64,000 nt of DNA from Isosphaera pallida ATCC 43644 (GCF_000186345.1 NC_014962.1:5360450-5424449); one strand, 5' to 3'; numbered from the stretch's first letter, positions 30,604-39,799 are shown. Notes: generated by a model from the sequence alone, not told the origin. Numbers and translations: made by a program.

Positions 30604-33600
30604 TCAGGTCTGTCGGGGAGGTGCGATGGGCCGCGACGGGGTGGTTCGAGGCCGGGGTGGGGTGGGTTCGACGTCCAACATGCTCCAGTCGAACGACGCC
30701 AGGGGACGAACCACATCAGTCGGTTTGAGTTTAGCCTTGGTCGGATCGCCCGCTGGCGTGGCGGACGCGGGAGGGGATTCGGGTTCGATCAACTCGACGG
30801 GACGCAGTACCCGACCGGGACGGGGCGGGGCGGCTCGGGGAAGTTCGGGAGGGGGTGAAACCGGCGCGGACGCTGGACCAACCGGAGGTGCGGAGACCGC
30901 CGGCGCGCTTGGGGCGGGTGACGCCAACGCGCCTCGCATCGAGGCGGCCACCAGTTGCGAGATGCTGTCTAGGTCCAACATCTGGGTGTTGGGGCGATCG
31001 GCGCGGCTCGACACCGGCGGGGCGGAGGCCGCTGGTGGAGCTGGGGGCGAAGAGGGGGGCGCGGTGGAAGTGGAAGCCGGAGAGGTCGTGGGAACCGCGG
31101 CAGCGGAAAGCCGATTGGCGGGCGCGGCCGACGGGGCCGCCGGCGAAACCACGAACCTGGACGAGTCGGAACGCGCATGAAGGCTCGGGACCGGCTCGGG
31201 CACGATCTCAACAAAACGCCAATCCGAGGCGGGGTTTTCGAGAAGGTCGGCTAGGGCCTCGTGAGCTTCGGCTAGGTCCGGTCGCCGCGTCAACGCCTGG
31301 CGTAGGCAGTCCCGCGCCCGATCCAGACGGCTGAGGCGAGCGTGGAGCAAACCGAGGTTCACCAGCAGTTCTGCGGAGGCATCGGGTTGGAGGGACAAGG
31401 CGGTCTCGTAGGAAGCGATCGCCTCTTCAAAGCGTCCCCGCGCGGTTTGTGCCAGGGCCAGGGTGATCACGGGTTGGGCTTCGTTGGGACGTTGGCGAGC
31501 CGCCTCGGTTGCGTCGGCGATGATCTGATCGAGACGGCGACGGACTCGGAGCAGATCGGCGAGGTTGCGGTGGGCCTTGGCGATTAACCAGGCTGGGGCC
31601 GAGTGGGGGCGCTCGATGGCGTGTCCCAGGGCGTCGATCGCTTCGTCAAGCCGTCGCAGACCGACCAAAACGCTGCTCCACTCCAGCCAGACGCCCGCCT
31701 CATCGGGGGTGAGTCGCGCGGCGCGGTCGAGGTAGATTGAGGCTTCACGGAACGCGCCTCGTCGCGCTAGCTGCTCGGCCAATCGCCTCAACAGGGTCGG
31801 GTCGTTGGGGTTGCGTTCAAGTTCGGCGCGGAGGGTTCGTTCATCCTCGGGAGGGTGGGGTTCCGTACTCACGGCGTCCCCGACCGTCGGTAGAGAGGGG
31901 GAAGCGCTGGGAATGGTCTGAGCGGTGCGAGGAGGCATGGGGATGATCGACGCGACGGCCTCAAAGGGAGGGTCGGGGTCGGGGCGTCCGATCGGCGGCA
32001 TGGTTGCTGGCGGCGGAGTGACGATGGATTCGGGTTTGATTGGCGGAAACAAGGCGGCTGCCGGCGGGGGCGACGATTTGGTCTCCACGTCGAACTGATC
32101 GCGCAGCACGGCGAACGCCTGGGTCACGCCGGGACGACCTCGGAGTGTCGGGGTTGTCTCGTCGGGAGCGTCGGCGGGTGTTGAACGGGAGGGAGAAGGC
32201 GAGGGTTGGGGTTCGGGGAGGGGTTGGGGTTCGGGTTCGAGCTGTTGGCGGATGGCGACGAACGCCTGGGTTAAGCCGGGACGCGGGAAGGTGGCGTCGG
32301 GCGGAGGAATCGCGCCCATCACGGTGGCGCGGGTGGCGCGTCGGGCGTCCTCTTGGTCCACGGCTTCCTGAAACACGGTCAGGCTTGGGTCAGGGATGTC
32401 GAGGGCGAAGTTGCCGGGGGATGGGGAGGTTGGGGGGGAGGACGTGGTCGATCCCGCGGGCTTAATTTCCTGGTCGATGAGGTTGCGGACGGCGGCGAAC
32501 GCCTGAGTTACCCGAGGACGGATCGGCGTGGGGCGAGGCGAGTCGAAGTCGAGCAGCTCGTCGGGGGACAACGCTCCGGCGTTGAGTAGGTTGCGGAACT
32601 CTGCAACGTTGAGTTCCGCCGCCGTGTCGCCGCGTCGGGCGTCGGGAGCGCGTTCCATCGTGGCGGGGACCTCGACGACCGCCGATTCTTCCTCGGCGTT
32701 GAAGGTGTCGGCTAGGAAGGAGATCCCCGAGTTAGCCTCGGTGCGGCGGATTGGCACCGGGGCGTCGTCAGATGGGGGAGGCGAAGACGGGGAGGCGGGG
32801 ATGGCCCGGGTTTCCTGGTCAATCAGGTCGCGGACGGCGGCGAACGCCTGAGTCACCTGGGGAGGTTCGGGCGTGAGAAGAGGTTTGACCAAGTCGGCGG
32901 GAGGGGATTCCAAAGGCTCGGCAGGTGGCGCAGCGGCGTCTTCGAAGGCGTCTTTGGCGAGTTCGGTGAACCCGGCCAGTGAGAACGATTGGGGTGACAG
33001 GGGAGCGAACTGATGGCCGGTGGCCACTGGCGCGAATTCCTCGAAGAACGGAACCTCCGGCGAATCTTCCATGTCCGAAGGAATGGTTTGAGGGAACAGA
33101 TCGGCGGTCGGTTCGGTTTGCTCCGCCTCACCGACCGGGGTGGTCTCAGGAGGGGTGATCTGGGCGATTTCGGTTGGGGGGGATTCGGAAGCAGCTTGGG
33201 GGGATTCCGAGTTTGTTTCTGTTTCCGTTTCCGTCTCGGTCTCGGGGGGAGGGGTGCTCGCCAACGCCTCGGCCAGGTTGGCGCGGGCGGTCGGCCATTG
33301 GGGACGGTCGCGCAGCGCTGCGCGGAACGCGGCGACCGCTTGGATCCGGTCTCCTTCTAGGGCCAGGGCGACCCCAAGGTTGTTGTGGGCTTCGGGGCAG
33401 TCGTTTTTCAGTTCCAGGGCGCGGCGATAGCTCTCGACGGCGGCGGAGTAATCGCCGGCTGCGAACCGTTCGTTTCCTTGAGTCACGTAGGCGTCGGCGT
33501 AGCTAAGCCCGGTGGTTCTGGCCAGGCGATAGCCGGCGCGCTCGGCGACCCAGGATTTGTCCCGAGGGTCGCGCACCCATGTTAAAGTCGCCGTTTCGGT

Positions 33601-33606
33601 GGCCAT
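30604..33606 (-). CDS. large TPR protein with four VTQAFA-type linear repeats
   Basis: A 1000-residue cytoplasmic protein. The N-terminus has a Trp-rich lead and a TPR pair (AYVTQGNERFAAGDYSAAVE, about residues 40-115). A long acidic, Pro-rich region (about 120-590) holds four copies of one motif: VTQAFAAVRDLIDQE (about 249), VTQAFAAVRNLIDQE (about 364), LTQAFVAIRQQLEPE (about 442) and VTQAFAVLRDQFDVE (about 492). A second TPR array spans about 600-800, and the last 170 residues are Pro/Ala/Ser-rich. The layout suggests a scaffold whose short motifs dock a partner. A PilG-like response regulator gene lies 158 bases upstream on the same strand, and the design parallels the TPR-CheW protein at 47370. 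Function unknown. Confidence 0.78.
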   Translation of the reverse strand: MATETATLTWVRDPRDKSWVAERAGYRLARTTGLSYADAYVTQGNERFAAGDYSAAVESYRRALELKNDCPEAHNNLGVALALEGDRIQAVAAFRAALRDRPQWPTARANLAEALASTPPPETETETETETNSESPQAASESPPTEIAQITPPETTPVGEAEQTEPTADLFPQTIPSDMEDSPEVPFFEEFAPVATGHQFAPLSPQSFSLAGFTELAKDAFEDAAAPPAEPLESPPADLVKPLLTPEPPQVTQAFAAVRDLIDQETRAIPASPSSPPPSDDAPVPIRRTEANSGISFLADTFNAEEESAVVEVPATMERAPDARRGDTAAELNVAEFRNLLNAGALSPDELLDFDSPRPTPIRPRVTQAFAAVRNLIDQEIKPAGSTTSSPPTSPSPGNFALDIPDPSLTVFQEAVDQEDARRATRATVMGAIPPPDATFPRPGLTQAFVAIRQQLEPEPQPLPEPQPSPSPSRSTPADAPDETTPTLRGRPGVTQAFAVLRDQFDVETKSSPPPAAALFPPIKPESIVTPPPATMPPIGRPDPDPPFEAVASIIPMPPRTAQTIPSASPSLPTVGDAVSTEPHPPEDERTLRAELERNPNDPTLLRRLAEQLARRGAFREASIYLDRAARLTPDEAGVWLEWSSVLVGLRRLDEAIDALGHAIERPHSAPAWLIAKAHRNLADLLRVRRRLDQIIADATEAARQRPNEAQPVITLALAQTARGRFEEAIASYETALSLQPDASAELLVNLGLLHARLSRLDRARDCLRQALTRRPDLAEAHEALADLLENPASDWRFVEIVPEPVPSLHARSDSSRFVVSPAAPSAAPANRLSAAAVPTTSPASTSTAPPSSPPAPPAASAPPVSSRADRPNTQMLDLDSISQLVAASMRGALASPAPSAPAVSAPPVGPASAPVSPPPELPRAAPPRPGRVLRPVELIEPESPPASATPAGDPTKAKLKPTDVVRPLASFDWSMLDVEPTPPRPRTTPSRPIAPPRQT

Positions 33607-33764
33607 GCCCGCGCGCTCCCTGAAGAATCTATCAAGTGGCCCTCCCCGTCATTCCCGGTCGTCATCATGGTGGCCGCAGAGGCTTCAAGCGAGCCCAAGG
33701 TCGCGTGGGCGCGGCCCAGATGGGGAGAAAAGAGGGCGGGGCGGAGTTGCCGTCTAGAGGTGGT

Positions 33765-34202
33765 TTAGGACCGTTTTGGGGGAGAGGCGACCGGAACTCC
33801 CGGCACACGGGCCGGGTCTGAGGCCGCTCCGGCTGGTCGGTTGAGCAACCGCGTTACCGTGCTGACCAGTCCCTCGGGTTCGAAGGGTTTGGTGAGGTAG
33901 TCGTCGGCTCCCTGCCGCAGACCCCAGTAGCGGTCGCTTTCGCCGCTTTTGCTGGAAAGCAGCAAAATCTTGATGTGACGGCTGGCGGGGTCGTTCTTGA
34001 GGTGGCGGCAAACCTGAAAACCGTTGATCTTGGGCAAAATGATGTCCAAGACAATCAGGTCCGGCTTTTCGCGCTTCACCAGCTGCAGGGCGGCCTCGCC
34101 ATCAGTGGCGGTCAACACCCGAAACCCGCCGTCTTCCAACGCCGCCGAGGCCATCCGCAGCACGGTGGGACTGTCTTCAACAATGAGGATCGTGGCGGAC
34201 AA
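33765..34202 (-). CDS. single-domain response regulator (PilG/CheY type)
   Basis: A 145-residue receiver domain with a short Pro-rich tail. The acidic pair is in ILIVEDSPTVLR, the phospho-acceptor is Asp53 in LIVLDIILP, and the conserved Lys is in LTKPFEPEGLVS. It has no output domain, so it acts by protein contact as CheY or PilG does. The start is a TTG at 34202 with AAGGAG seven bases upstream; extending to ATG 34265 adds non-conserved residues. It is encoded upstream of the VTQAFA/TPR protein and probably co-transcribed with it. Its KPFEP motif matches the receiver of the TPR-response regulator at 45072, linking the two loci. Confidence 0.88.
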   Translation of the reverse strand: MSATILIVEDSPTVLRMASAALEDGGFRVLTATDGEAALQLVKREKPDLIVLDIILPKINGFQVCRHLKNDPASRHIKILLLSSKSGESDRYWGLRQGADDYLTKPFEPEGLVSTVTRLLNRPAGAASDPARVPGVPVASPPKRS

Positions 34203-34549
34203 CGGATCGCTCCTTCCGAAACCAACCGGTCGGGCTTCGCGCCAGCCTGATCCATCCCATCCCAAGGAGAGGGCCGCCGCGCGCGTTTGAGGAGACGTGT
34301 TTGGACCAGGCGTCCGCGAGGCGAAGTCGAGTCCTTCGCATCTGAAGACGACCCGGCTGAACGATTCATTCGCTGGGACAACCCAATCGTTTTAGCGAAC
34401 GGGCAGGCGTAATTTGAAACAGCCCGAGTTCGATTGGGGCCCCTGGAGAGATTAGGACACATTCGGCGCGTTCGGTCGGTTCGATCGAAGATCGGGGACT
34501 CGAAGATTGGCGATCGAATGGTCGAAGGCGTCGAGACGTGGCGGAAAGG
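34203..34549. other. intergenic region
   Basis: No gene or clear hairpin seen between the DUF1080 gene end and the response-regulator start, both minus strand. Confidence 0.45.
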
Positions 34550-35251
34550 TCACGGCTTGAGCAGGCGGATGCGGATGTTGCGGTGGAGTACCAGGCTATT
34601 GGGGTCGTGAGCCTGAAGGGCGATGGTTCCCGAGGAGAGAACCCGGTTTTTTCGGTCGGGGGGGCGAGGCGGGTTAGGGGGTTCCACGTAATCGACTACG
34701 GTTTCCCCGTTGATCTTGATGGTGATCCGCTTGCCCTCGACTCGAATGGCATACTCAAACCATTCGTCATCTTGAGCGGGGGTCTCGGCCAGGTCAACCA
34801 CGGCGACCAGGCTGCCCGTGCGGCGGGGGTCGGCGTGGGTGTTGGCGATTTGGGCCTCGTAGCCTTTGCGGAGCGTTCCCTTTTGGGGGGCCGTGTGGAA
34901 AAAGACCCCGCCGTTCGAGCCCGGTTTGCACTTGACCTCCATGCGGAGCTCGAAGTCGGTGAAGTCGTGGTTGCCCACCGGCCCGTTGTAGCACAAATGG
35001 GCCATCGGCCCGCCACCGGCGGCGATTGCGCCTTCGACCACTTGGAAAACTTCGGGGTGGTCGGTCGGTTCCCAACCGTCGAGCGTCTCGCCGTCGAACA
35101 GCGCAATCCAGCCCGCGCCTTCCTCGTCCTTTTCCTGAGCCTTGGCAGCGGGAAAGCAAGCGGGGGCAGCCATGAACAGGGCGAGGACCGTGGCCGTCAG
35201 GGTGGCGAATCGCATGAACCCGGCGGCGCAGGGGGCGGAGTGGATCGGCAT
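34550..35251 (-). CDS. DUF1080 (3-keto-disaccharide hydrolase) domain protein
   Basis: A 233-residue exported protein. ATG 35251 is chosen for AGGA eight bases upstream; a signal peptide follows (FMRFATLTATVLALFMAAP, cleavage near residue 38). The DUF1080 domain starts with WIALFDGETLDGW and includes FELRMEVKCKPGSNGGVFFH and YEAQIANTHADP. Unlike the copy at 115-732, it keeps the typical NGGVFFHT segment. It lies 56 bases after the sulfatase gene on the same strand, so the pair is probably one operon for breakdown of a sulfated glycan: the sulfatase removes sulfate and this protein acts on the sugar. That joint role is inference. Confidence 0.88.
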   Translation of the reverse strand: MPIHSAPCAAGFMRFATLTATVLALFMAAPACFPAAKAQEKDEEGAGWIALFDGETLDGWEPTDHPEVFQVVEGAIAAGGGPMAHLCYNGPVGNHDFTDFELRMEVKCKPGSNGGVFFHTAPQKGTLRKGYEAQIANTHADPRRTGSLVAVVDLAETPAQDDEWFEYAIRVEGKRITIKINGETVVDYVEPPNPPRPPDRKNRVLSSGTIALQAHDPNSLVLHRNIRIRLLKP

Positions 35252-35307
35252 ACCGTCATCCTTTCCGTTCCAGTGGGACGAGAGTGTGGGGGGCGCGGGG
35301 TTGAAGG

Positions 35308-36753
35308 TCATTTGACGATGAAACGAGGTTGGGCCCGGTTCATCTCGGCTTCCCATCGGGCCAGGCGGTTTTGCAGGTCGCGGGCAACCTCGGGGAAGCG
35401 ATAAGCCAGGTCGCGGCGTTCGCCGGGATCGGCCTCCAGGTCGAAGAGTTGGGTGATGCTGCCATCCACCACGTATTTCCAGCGGCCTCGCAGCGCGGCC
35501 TTTTGCTTACGGTTGGGCCGGTCGATCCTCCAGAACAGCGCGCGGTCGGGGCAGGGAACCTCGCCTCTGAGGATCGGAACGAGGTTCACACCGTCGAGGG
35601 GTCGCTCGGGGTTGGGTGGGATCTTGGCGGCGGCCAGGATGGTGGCGGTGAGGTCCATCCCGATGGTCGGTTGGCCGAACTCGGTGCCCGCGGCGATCCG
35701 CCCCGGCCAGCGGATCAGGCAGGGGACGCGGTGCCCCCCCTCCCAGACGGTCCCTTTGTGGTGGAAGAACGGGCCGTTATCGCTAAGACGTTCGCCGCCG
35801 TTGTCGTTGGTGAAGATGACCAGGGTGTGGTCTGCCATGCCTCCCGCTTCCAATGCGTCGAGAATCCGGCCCACTCCAGCGTCGATCGACTCGACCATCT
35901 TCACATAGTCGGCCCGCGTGCCGTTGAACCAGGTCGAGCGGTCGCGGATGTCCTGAGGGCGTCCAGGCGGTTGGAACGGCCAGTGGACCGCGTTGTAGGC
36001 TACATAAAGCCAGAGCGGTTGGCGTTGGTCGGGCGGCTGGGCCGCGGTCTTTTGGATCGCCGCCACCGCGCGGTCGGAAAGCAAGTCGGTGGAGTAGCCT
36101 TCGACCCGAACCGGCTTGGTGTTCTCGTACCAGTCCTCCTTGCCGTTGATCTCGCGGTGCGAATAGTGATCGACGTTACCGGAGAGCAGGCCGAAGAACT
36201 CGTCGAAGCCGTGGGCGTTGGGGCCGAACTCGGGACGATACCCCAGATGCCACTTGCCGACCATCACGGTGCGATAGCCCACCTCCTTAAGCGGACGGCT
36301 TAGAATCGGCTCCTCGACCGGCAGACCTGGCTCGGTGTCGCTCGCGCTCAAGGCCCATTCCAGGCCGACCCGCTGTGGCCAGCGTCCGGTCAAGAGCGCC
36401 GCGCGGGTTGGGGTGCAGACTGGCCCCGGACTGTGGAAATGACTCAACCGCGCGCCATCGCGGGCCAACGAGTCGATCCGAGGAGTGGCGATATCGGGCG
36501 CACCGTAGCAACCAAGATCGGCGTAACCCAGGTCGTCGGTCATGATGAGGACGATGTGGGGGAGGGCGTCGTTGGTTCCGCTTCCCAACGCGGGGGGGGG
36601 AGGATTGCTCCCGGCCGCCGGGCATGGGAACGCCGCCGCAACGAAGGTGACGATTCCCACGGCGGCCCGGAACCACCACGGGGTTCCCGCGCGTCCTGGG
36701 CCGTGTTCGGTGGGGGGGGCCGTCGCTCCCGATATCCAACCACATCGACGCAT
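35308..36753 (-). CDS. arylsulfatase-type sulfatase (formylglycine class)
   Basis: A 481-residue exported enzyme. ATG 36753 is preferred over the GTG at 36813 because GGGAG stands nine bases before it and a signal segment follows (FRAAVGIVTFVAAAFPCPA). The alkaline-phosphatase-like fold starts with HIVLIMTDDLGYADLGCYG, containing the two Ca-binding Asp. The sulfatase signature CTPTRAALLTGRW (Cys113) is complete; this Cys is converted to formylglycine by a sulfatase-modifying enzyme not encoded here. GKWHLG, FFHHKGTVWEGGHRVPCLI and DLEADPGERRDLA follow as in the S1 family. The substrate is unknown; planctomycete sulfatases commonly attack algal glycans. Confidence 0.93.
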   Translation of the reverse strand: MRRCGWISGATAPPTEHGPGRAGTPWWFRAAVGIVTFVAAAFPCPAAGSNPPPPALGSGTNDALPHIVLIMTDDLGYADLGCYGAPDIATPRIDSLARDGARLSHFHSPGPVCTPTRAALLTGRWPQRVGLEWALSASDTEPGLPVEEPILSRPLKEVGYRTVMVGKWHLGYRPEFGPNAHGFDEFFGLLSGNVDHYSHREINGKEDWYENTKPVRVEGYSTDLLSDRAVAAIQKTAAQPPDQRQPLWLYVAYNAVHWPFQPPGRPQDIRDRSTWFNGTRADYVKMVESIDAGVGRILDALEAGGMADHTLVIFTNDNGGERLSDNGPFFHHKGTVWEGGHRVPCLIRWPGRIAAGTEFGQPTIGMDLTATILAAAKIPPNPERPLDGVNLVPILRGEVPCPDRALFWRIDRPNRKQKAALRGRWKYVVDGSITQLFDLEADPGERRDLAYRFPEVARDLQNRLARWEAEMNRAQPRFIVK

Positions 36754-37095
36754 TGCAGCCGACTCCCGCGAAGGTGGACAAGGGGCAGGTGGAAGGAGAA
36801 CGACGAACGGCACGACCCCGTCGGCGCAATCACCTTGCCCCGCGTGGGCATTGTGACCCTCAGACGAGCGCGCCGCCAGAGGGCGGTCTTCCGCGCCCGG
36901 CCCGTTTGCCGTTTAAAACCAAATCTTGACCTTGACGCTTGGAGCGATCGACTTCACCCTCCAAACTTTCGCAGCAAAGAACGCCGATTCACAGATACAA
37001 GTCAGGTTGGCCGGGTTCGACCACGCTCGGGCAACCCCGCGTGGCGTTGCGATTGACCACGCGCCTGGTGGTCCCGGAGAGGTGGAGCTGAGGTC
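36754..37095. other. divergent intergenic region between two sulfatase-family genes
   Basis: It holds the start signals of both divergent genes. No well-spaced promoter or repeat was identified. Confidence 0.45.
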
Positions 37096-39228
37096 ATGGC
37101 GCGGTCGCTTCCCCAAACTCTGACATCCCCGAGAATCCGAATCCCCCTTGGCACGAAGTCCGGTTCACGTCCCTCGAAACGGTTCGTCGGGCGTTTGATC
37201 GTGGGGCCGCGCCCTGACGATGACGCCACGCCGATCCTCCTGATGCGTGAGGCGCTGACCGCCGCGTTGGTCCTTGGGTCGGCGGCCGCCGCGTTGGACC
37301 TAGGGGTGGTCACACTCAAGCTCAACGGCCTTCTTCCGCTAACCTATCTTGATCTTCATATCCATCAATCCTGGTGGGTGGTCACGCCGATTGGCAATGG
37401 TTTGGTGATGGGTCTGACGGCGTTGGTGGTTGGTTCGCTCGCCTGGGCGTTGGCGACGGCGACGGGATGGTCGAAACGTCTGGGGCCCTGGGTGGCGGCT
37501 CGTCGTGATTGGGGACGGAGCGCGATCTGGAGCCTTGGGGGCGTTGTGGCGGCGTGGGGGCCGCTCAGCCGCCTCGATCTGCTCGACCCGTGGGCAGTTC
37601 GGATTCTGGCCGCCGGGGTGGGGTTGCAGGCGGCCCGCGTTTTGGTCGGGTCAGACATTCACCGCCAACGCCGCCGACGGTGGTTGGTGGTGGCGATCTC
37701 GCTGCTTGTGGGCGGCGCAACCAGTGGTTGGGGCGCGATCGAGTCGGTGCGTCGGGGCGCGACGATCGACCAAAACCGGGGCGCCGCGAGCCTGACGGAC
37801 GACCCGGCGCGACGTCCCAACGTGGTTCTGGTGGTGTGGGACACGGTTCGGGCCGATCGGACGACGGTCCACGGCTACCCGCGCGACACCACGCCGCGAT
37901 TGGCCGAACTCGCCCAACGGGGGATCGTCTTTGAGGAGGCGCGGGCGGCGGCCCCCTGGACCCTGGCCTCGCATTGGACGATGTTCACCGGACGCTGGCC
38001 GCACGAGTTAGGGATTCGGTTCGACCGACCAACCCAAAACGACGCTGCCACTCTCGCCGAGCTTCTAGCGAGTCGGGGCTACCGCACCGCCGGATTTGTC
38101 GCCAACCCCACCTATTGCAACCGGATCTACGGTCTGGACCGGGGTTTTCAAACCTATGTCGATCTGCCCAGCAATCAGGCTTGGACCCCCCGCGTTCTAC
38201 TTCGCGGAACGCGGAGTGGCTGGGTGTTGCTCGACCTGCTGGTTCGGCTCCAACCCTCATGGTTTCAGGGAATCAACGCCCACGCGCCCCGACGCTCCGC
38301 CCAACACATCAACGCCGACGCGCTGGCCTGGGCCCGCAACTTGCGCAAGCGCCAAGGCGACAGGTCGCCCTTCTTCCTGTTCCTCAACCACTACGACGCC
38401 CACGGACCCTATCGGCCCGATCCGAGTCGCCCGTTGCGGTTCGCCGCCGAGTCGCCAGCCGATCCTCTCAACGCCTCCCCCCGGATCATCGCCACACTGA
38501 AGCGTCAGGGCCAGGCCACCCCTGAGCGAATCGCCCAGGCCACCCGGTTGCTCTCCGACCTCTACGACGAATGTCTATACGACCTCGATCTCGCCCTTGG
38601 GCAACTGGTGGCTGACCTCGAGCGTCTCGGCGAGGCGGAGCGGACCTGGATTGTCGTCACCGCCGACCACGGCGAGCATTTCGGCGAACACGGCGGACTC
38701 TACTCGCACGGGTCGAGCCTGTATCGGGAACAGATTCACGTTCCCCTCGTGGTGATTCCGCCTGCCGGTTTGGTTGATCTTCCGCGCGGCCTGCGGATTG
38801 CCGCTCCGGTGTCGTTGCGCGACCTGCCCGCGACCCTGCTCGATTGGTCCGGCGCGCCTCTGAACGACCAAGCCGCCACGCCCGGCGTGCCCGGACGTTC
38901 CCTCGCCCGCTTCTGGAACGACGCGCCGGACGTCCTGCCGGACGATCACATTTACGCCTGGCACGACCACCATATCCTATCGGGCGGTCGCAGTCCCTTG
39001 CCGCCCGAGCACGGGGTTTGGGAGGCGGTGGTGGGACCGACCCGCACCTATTTGAAACTGAATCAGGGCCGCGAGGCGCTTTACGATCTTCAGGCCGACC
39101 CCTGCGAGGCGGTCGATCTTTCCGAGCGTCCCGACGAGGTCCACTGGCTGGACGCCTTCCGCCGTCTAGCGCGGGTGATCCGGGGGCGGTCACCATCGAC
39201 CGATCCCAACGCGCCGTCTGGGCAGTGA
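37096..39228 (+). CDS. membrane-anchored sulfatase-family protein lacking the active-site Cys
   Basis: A 710-residue protein. Residues about 50-215 hold around four to five transmembrane segments (LTAALVLGSAAAALDLGVV, NGLVMGLTALVVGSLAWAL, WLVVAISLLVGGATSGWG). The rest is an alkaline-phosphatase-fold sulfatase domain: NVVLVVWDTVRADRTTVHGY with metal-binding Asp, FLFLNHYDAHGPY, and IVVTADHGEHFGEHGGLYSHG. At the nucleophile site stands PWTLASHWTMFTG (Thr289 region) instead of CxPxR, as in Ser/Thr-type relatives (phosphotransferases, LtaS-like). It may therefore be a phospho- or phosphonoester enzyme acting on envelope polymers. ATG 37096 has GGAG/GAGG upstream. A hairpin overlaps the stop. Confidence 0.85.
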   Translation: MARSLPQTLTSPRIRIPLGTKSGSRPSKRFVGRLIVGPRPDDDATPILLMREALTAALVLGSAAAALDLGVVTLKLNGLLPLTYLDLHIHQSWWVVTPIGNGLVMGLTALVVGSLAWALATATGWSKRLGPWVAARRDWGRSAIWSLGGVVAAWGPLSRLDLLDPWAVRILAAGVGLQAARVLVGSDIHRQRRRRWLVVAISLLVGGATSGWGAIESVRRGATIDQNRGAASLTDDPARRPNVVLVVWDTVRADRTTVHGYPRDTTPRLAELAQRGIVFEEARAAAPWTLASHWTMFTGRWPHELGIRFDRPTQNDAATLAELLASRGYRTAGFVANPTYCNRIYGLDRGFQTYVDLPSNQAWTPRVLLRGTRSGWVLLDLLVRLQPSWFQGINAHAPRRSAQHINADALAWARNLRKRQGDRSPFFLFLNHYDAHGPYRPDPSRPLRFAAESPADPLNASPRIIATLKRQGQATPERIAQATRLLSDLYDECLYDLDLALGQLVADLERLGEAERTWIVVTADHGEHFGEHGGLYSHGSSLYREQIHVPLVVIPPAGLVDLPRGLRIAAPVSLRDLPATLLDWSGAPLNDQAATPGVPGRSLARFWNDAPDVLPDDHIYAWHDHHILSGGRSPLPPEHGVWEAVVGPTRTYLKLNQGREALYDLQADPCEAVDLSERPDEVHWLDAFRRLARVIRGRSPSTDPNAPSGQ

Positions 39229-39256
39229 GGGCGGGCGTTAGCCCGCGGCCGCTCAC
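39225..39256 (+). terminator. hairpin at the end of the membrane sulfatase gene
   Basis: GCGGGC (39231-39236), tetraloop GTTA, GCCCGC (39241-39246), with an outer GTGAG/CTCAC pair (39225-39229 and 39252-39256). The stop codon lies in the outer stem. No U-tract. Confidence 0.45.
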
Positions 39257-39257
39257 C

Positions 39258-39436
39258 TCACGGTTTGACCAGGTGGAGGCGATCCACCGGCAAAACCACA
39301 CCGGTGAACCCCCCAGACGGGCCAAGGTGGGTTGGGCGAACTCACGCCAGTAAGGCCAAACGTTGAAGACCCCGTCGATCCGCGCGAACGTCTCGAAATG
39401 ATCCTTCGTCAGTTCTGCGGTCGGTTTCAGCCCAAC
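39258..39436 (-). pseudogene. remnant of a SecB-like chaperone gene
   Basis: Minus-strand translation from 39436 reads VGLKPTAELTKDHFETFARI, then DGVFNVWPYWREFAQPTL and ARLGG. The block WPYWREFAQPTLARLGG matches in pattern the conserved C-terminal helix of SecB and SecB-like chaperones (compare FPYARE of SecB). The frame then breaks in a run of six G (plus 39309-39314). One more G would continue with VVLPVDRLHLVKP and a stop at 39258. Upstream, an in-frame stop (39437-39439) interrupts the reading, and further fragments are in other frames. Family assignment rests on the short block only. A live gene with a sequencing error in the G run is possible, but the second lesion argues for decay. Confidence 0.42.
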
Positions 39437-39690
39437 TCATGATCCGCAAGAACGGTTGACAACCAACTTCAATGACCCGTTGGCAAGCTCGGCGAACGTC
39501 GCCTGTCACGATTGTCCGGCGTGACAATTTTGCGAACCGTTCATCTTCATCCACCCTGATTTGAGTCAGGCTTTCAGTCTCGGGGATGTTGAGCAGGTGA
39601 TTTTGGTTTCAACGACAAAGCCGGTCAAGGTTTGATTCGTTCCGGTTTTCTCCTTGGTCTCTCGCTGAAGTCCAAGCCGCGGGGTTCGGC
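39437..39690. other. intergenic region, possible decayed upstream part of SecB-like gene
   Basis: No intact gene. Minus-strand fragments (for example DEDERFAKLSRRTIVTGD at about 39500-39550) may be further pieces of the broken SecB-like gene, but this is not certain. Confidence 0.3.
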
Positions 39691-39719
39691 TTGGCCGGGA
39701 TGCAGGGGGGTGCTAGAAT
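39691..39719 (+). promoter_or_regulatory. candidate sigma70-type promoter of ispF
   Basis: TTGGCC (39691-39696), exactly 17 bases, TAGAAT (39714-39719; five of six to consensus). A start near 39726 gives a leader of about 75 bases to the ispF start. Confidence 0.55.
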
Positions 39720-39799
39720 CGTGTCCGGCCGAGGAATCGGTCGAATGGTAAAACAAGAATCGTCCGACGAGGGATTGAGCCGGGAAGGAGAGCGAACCG

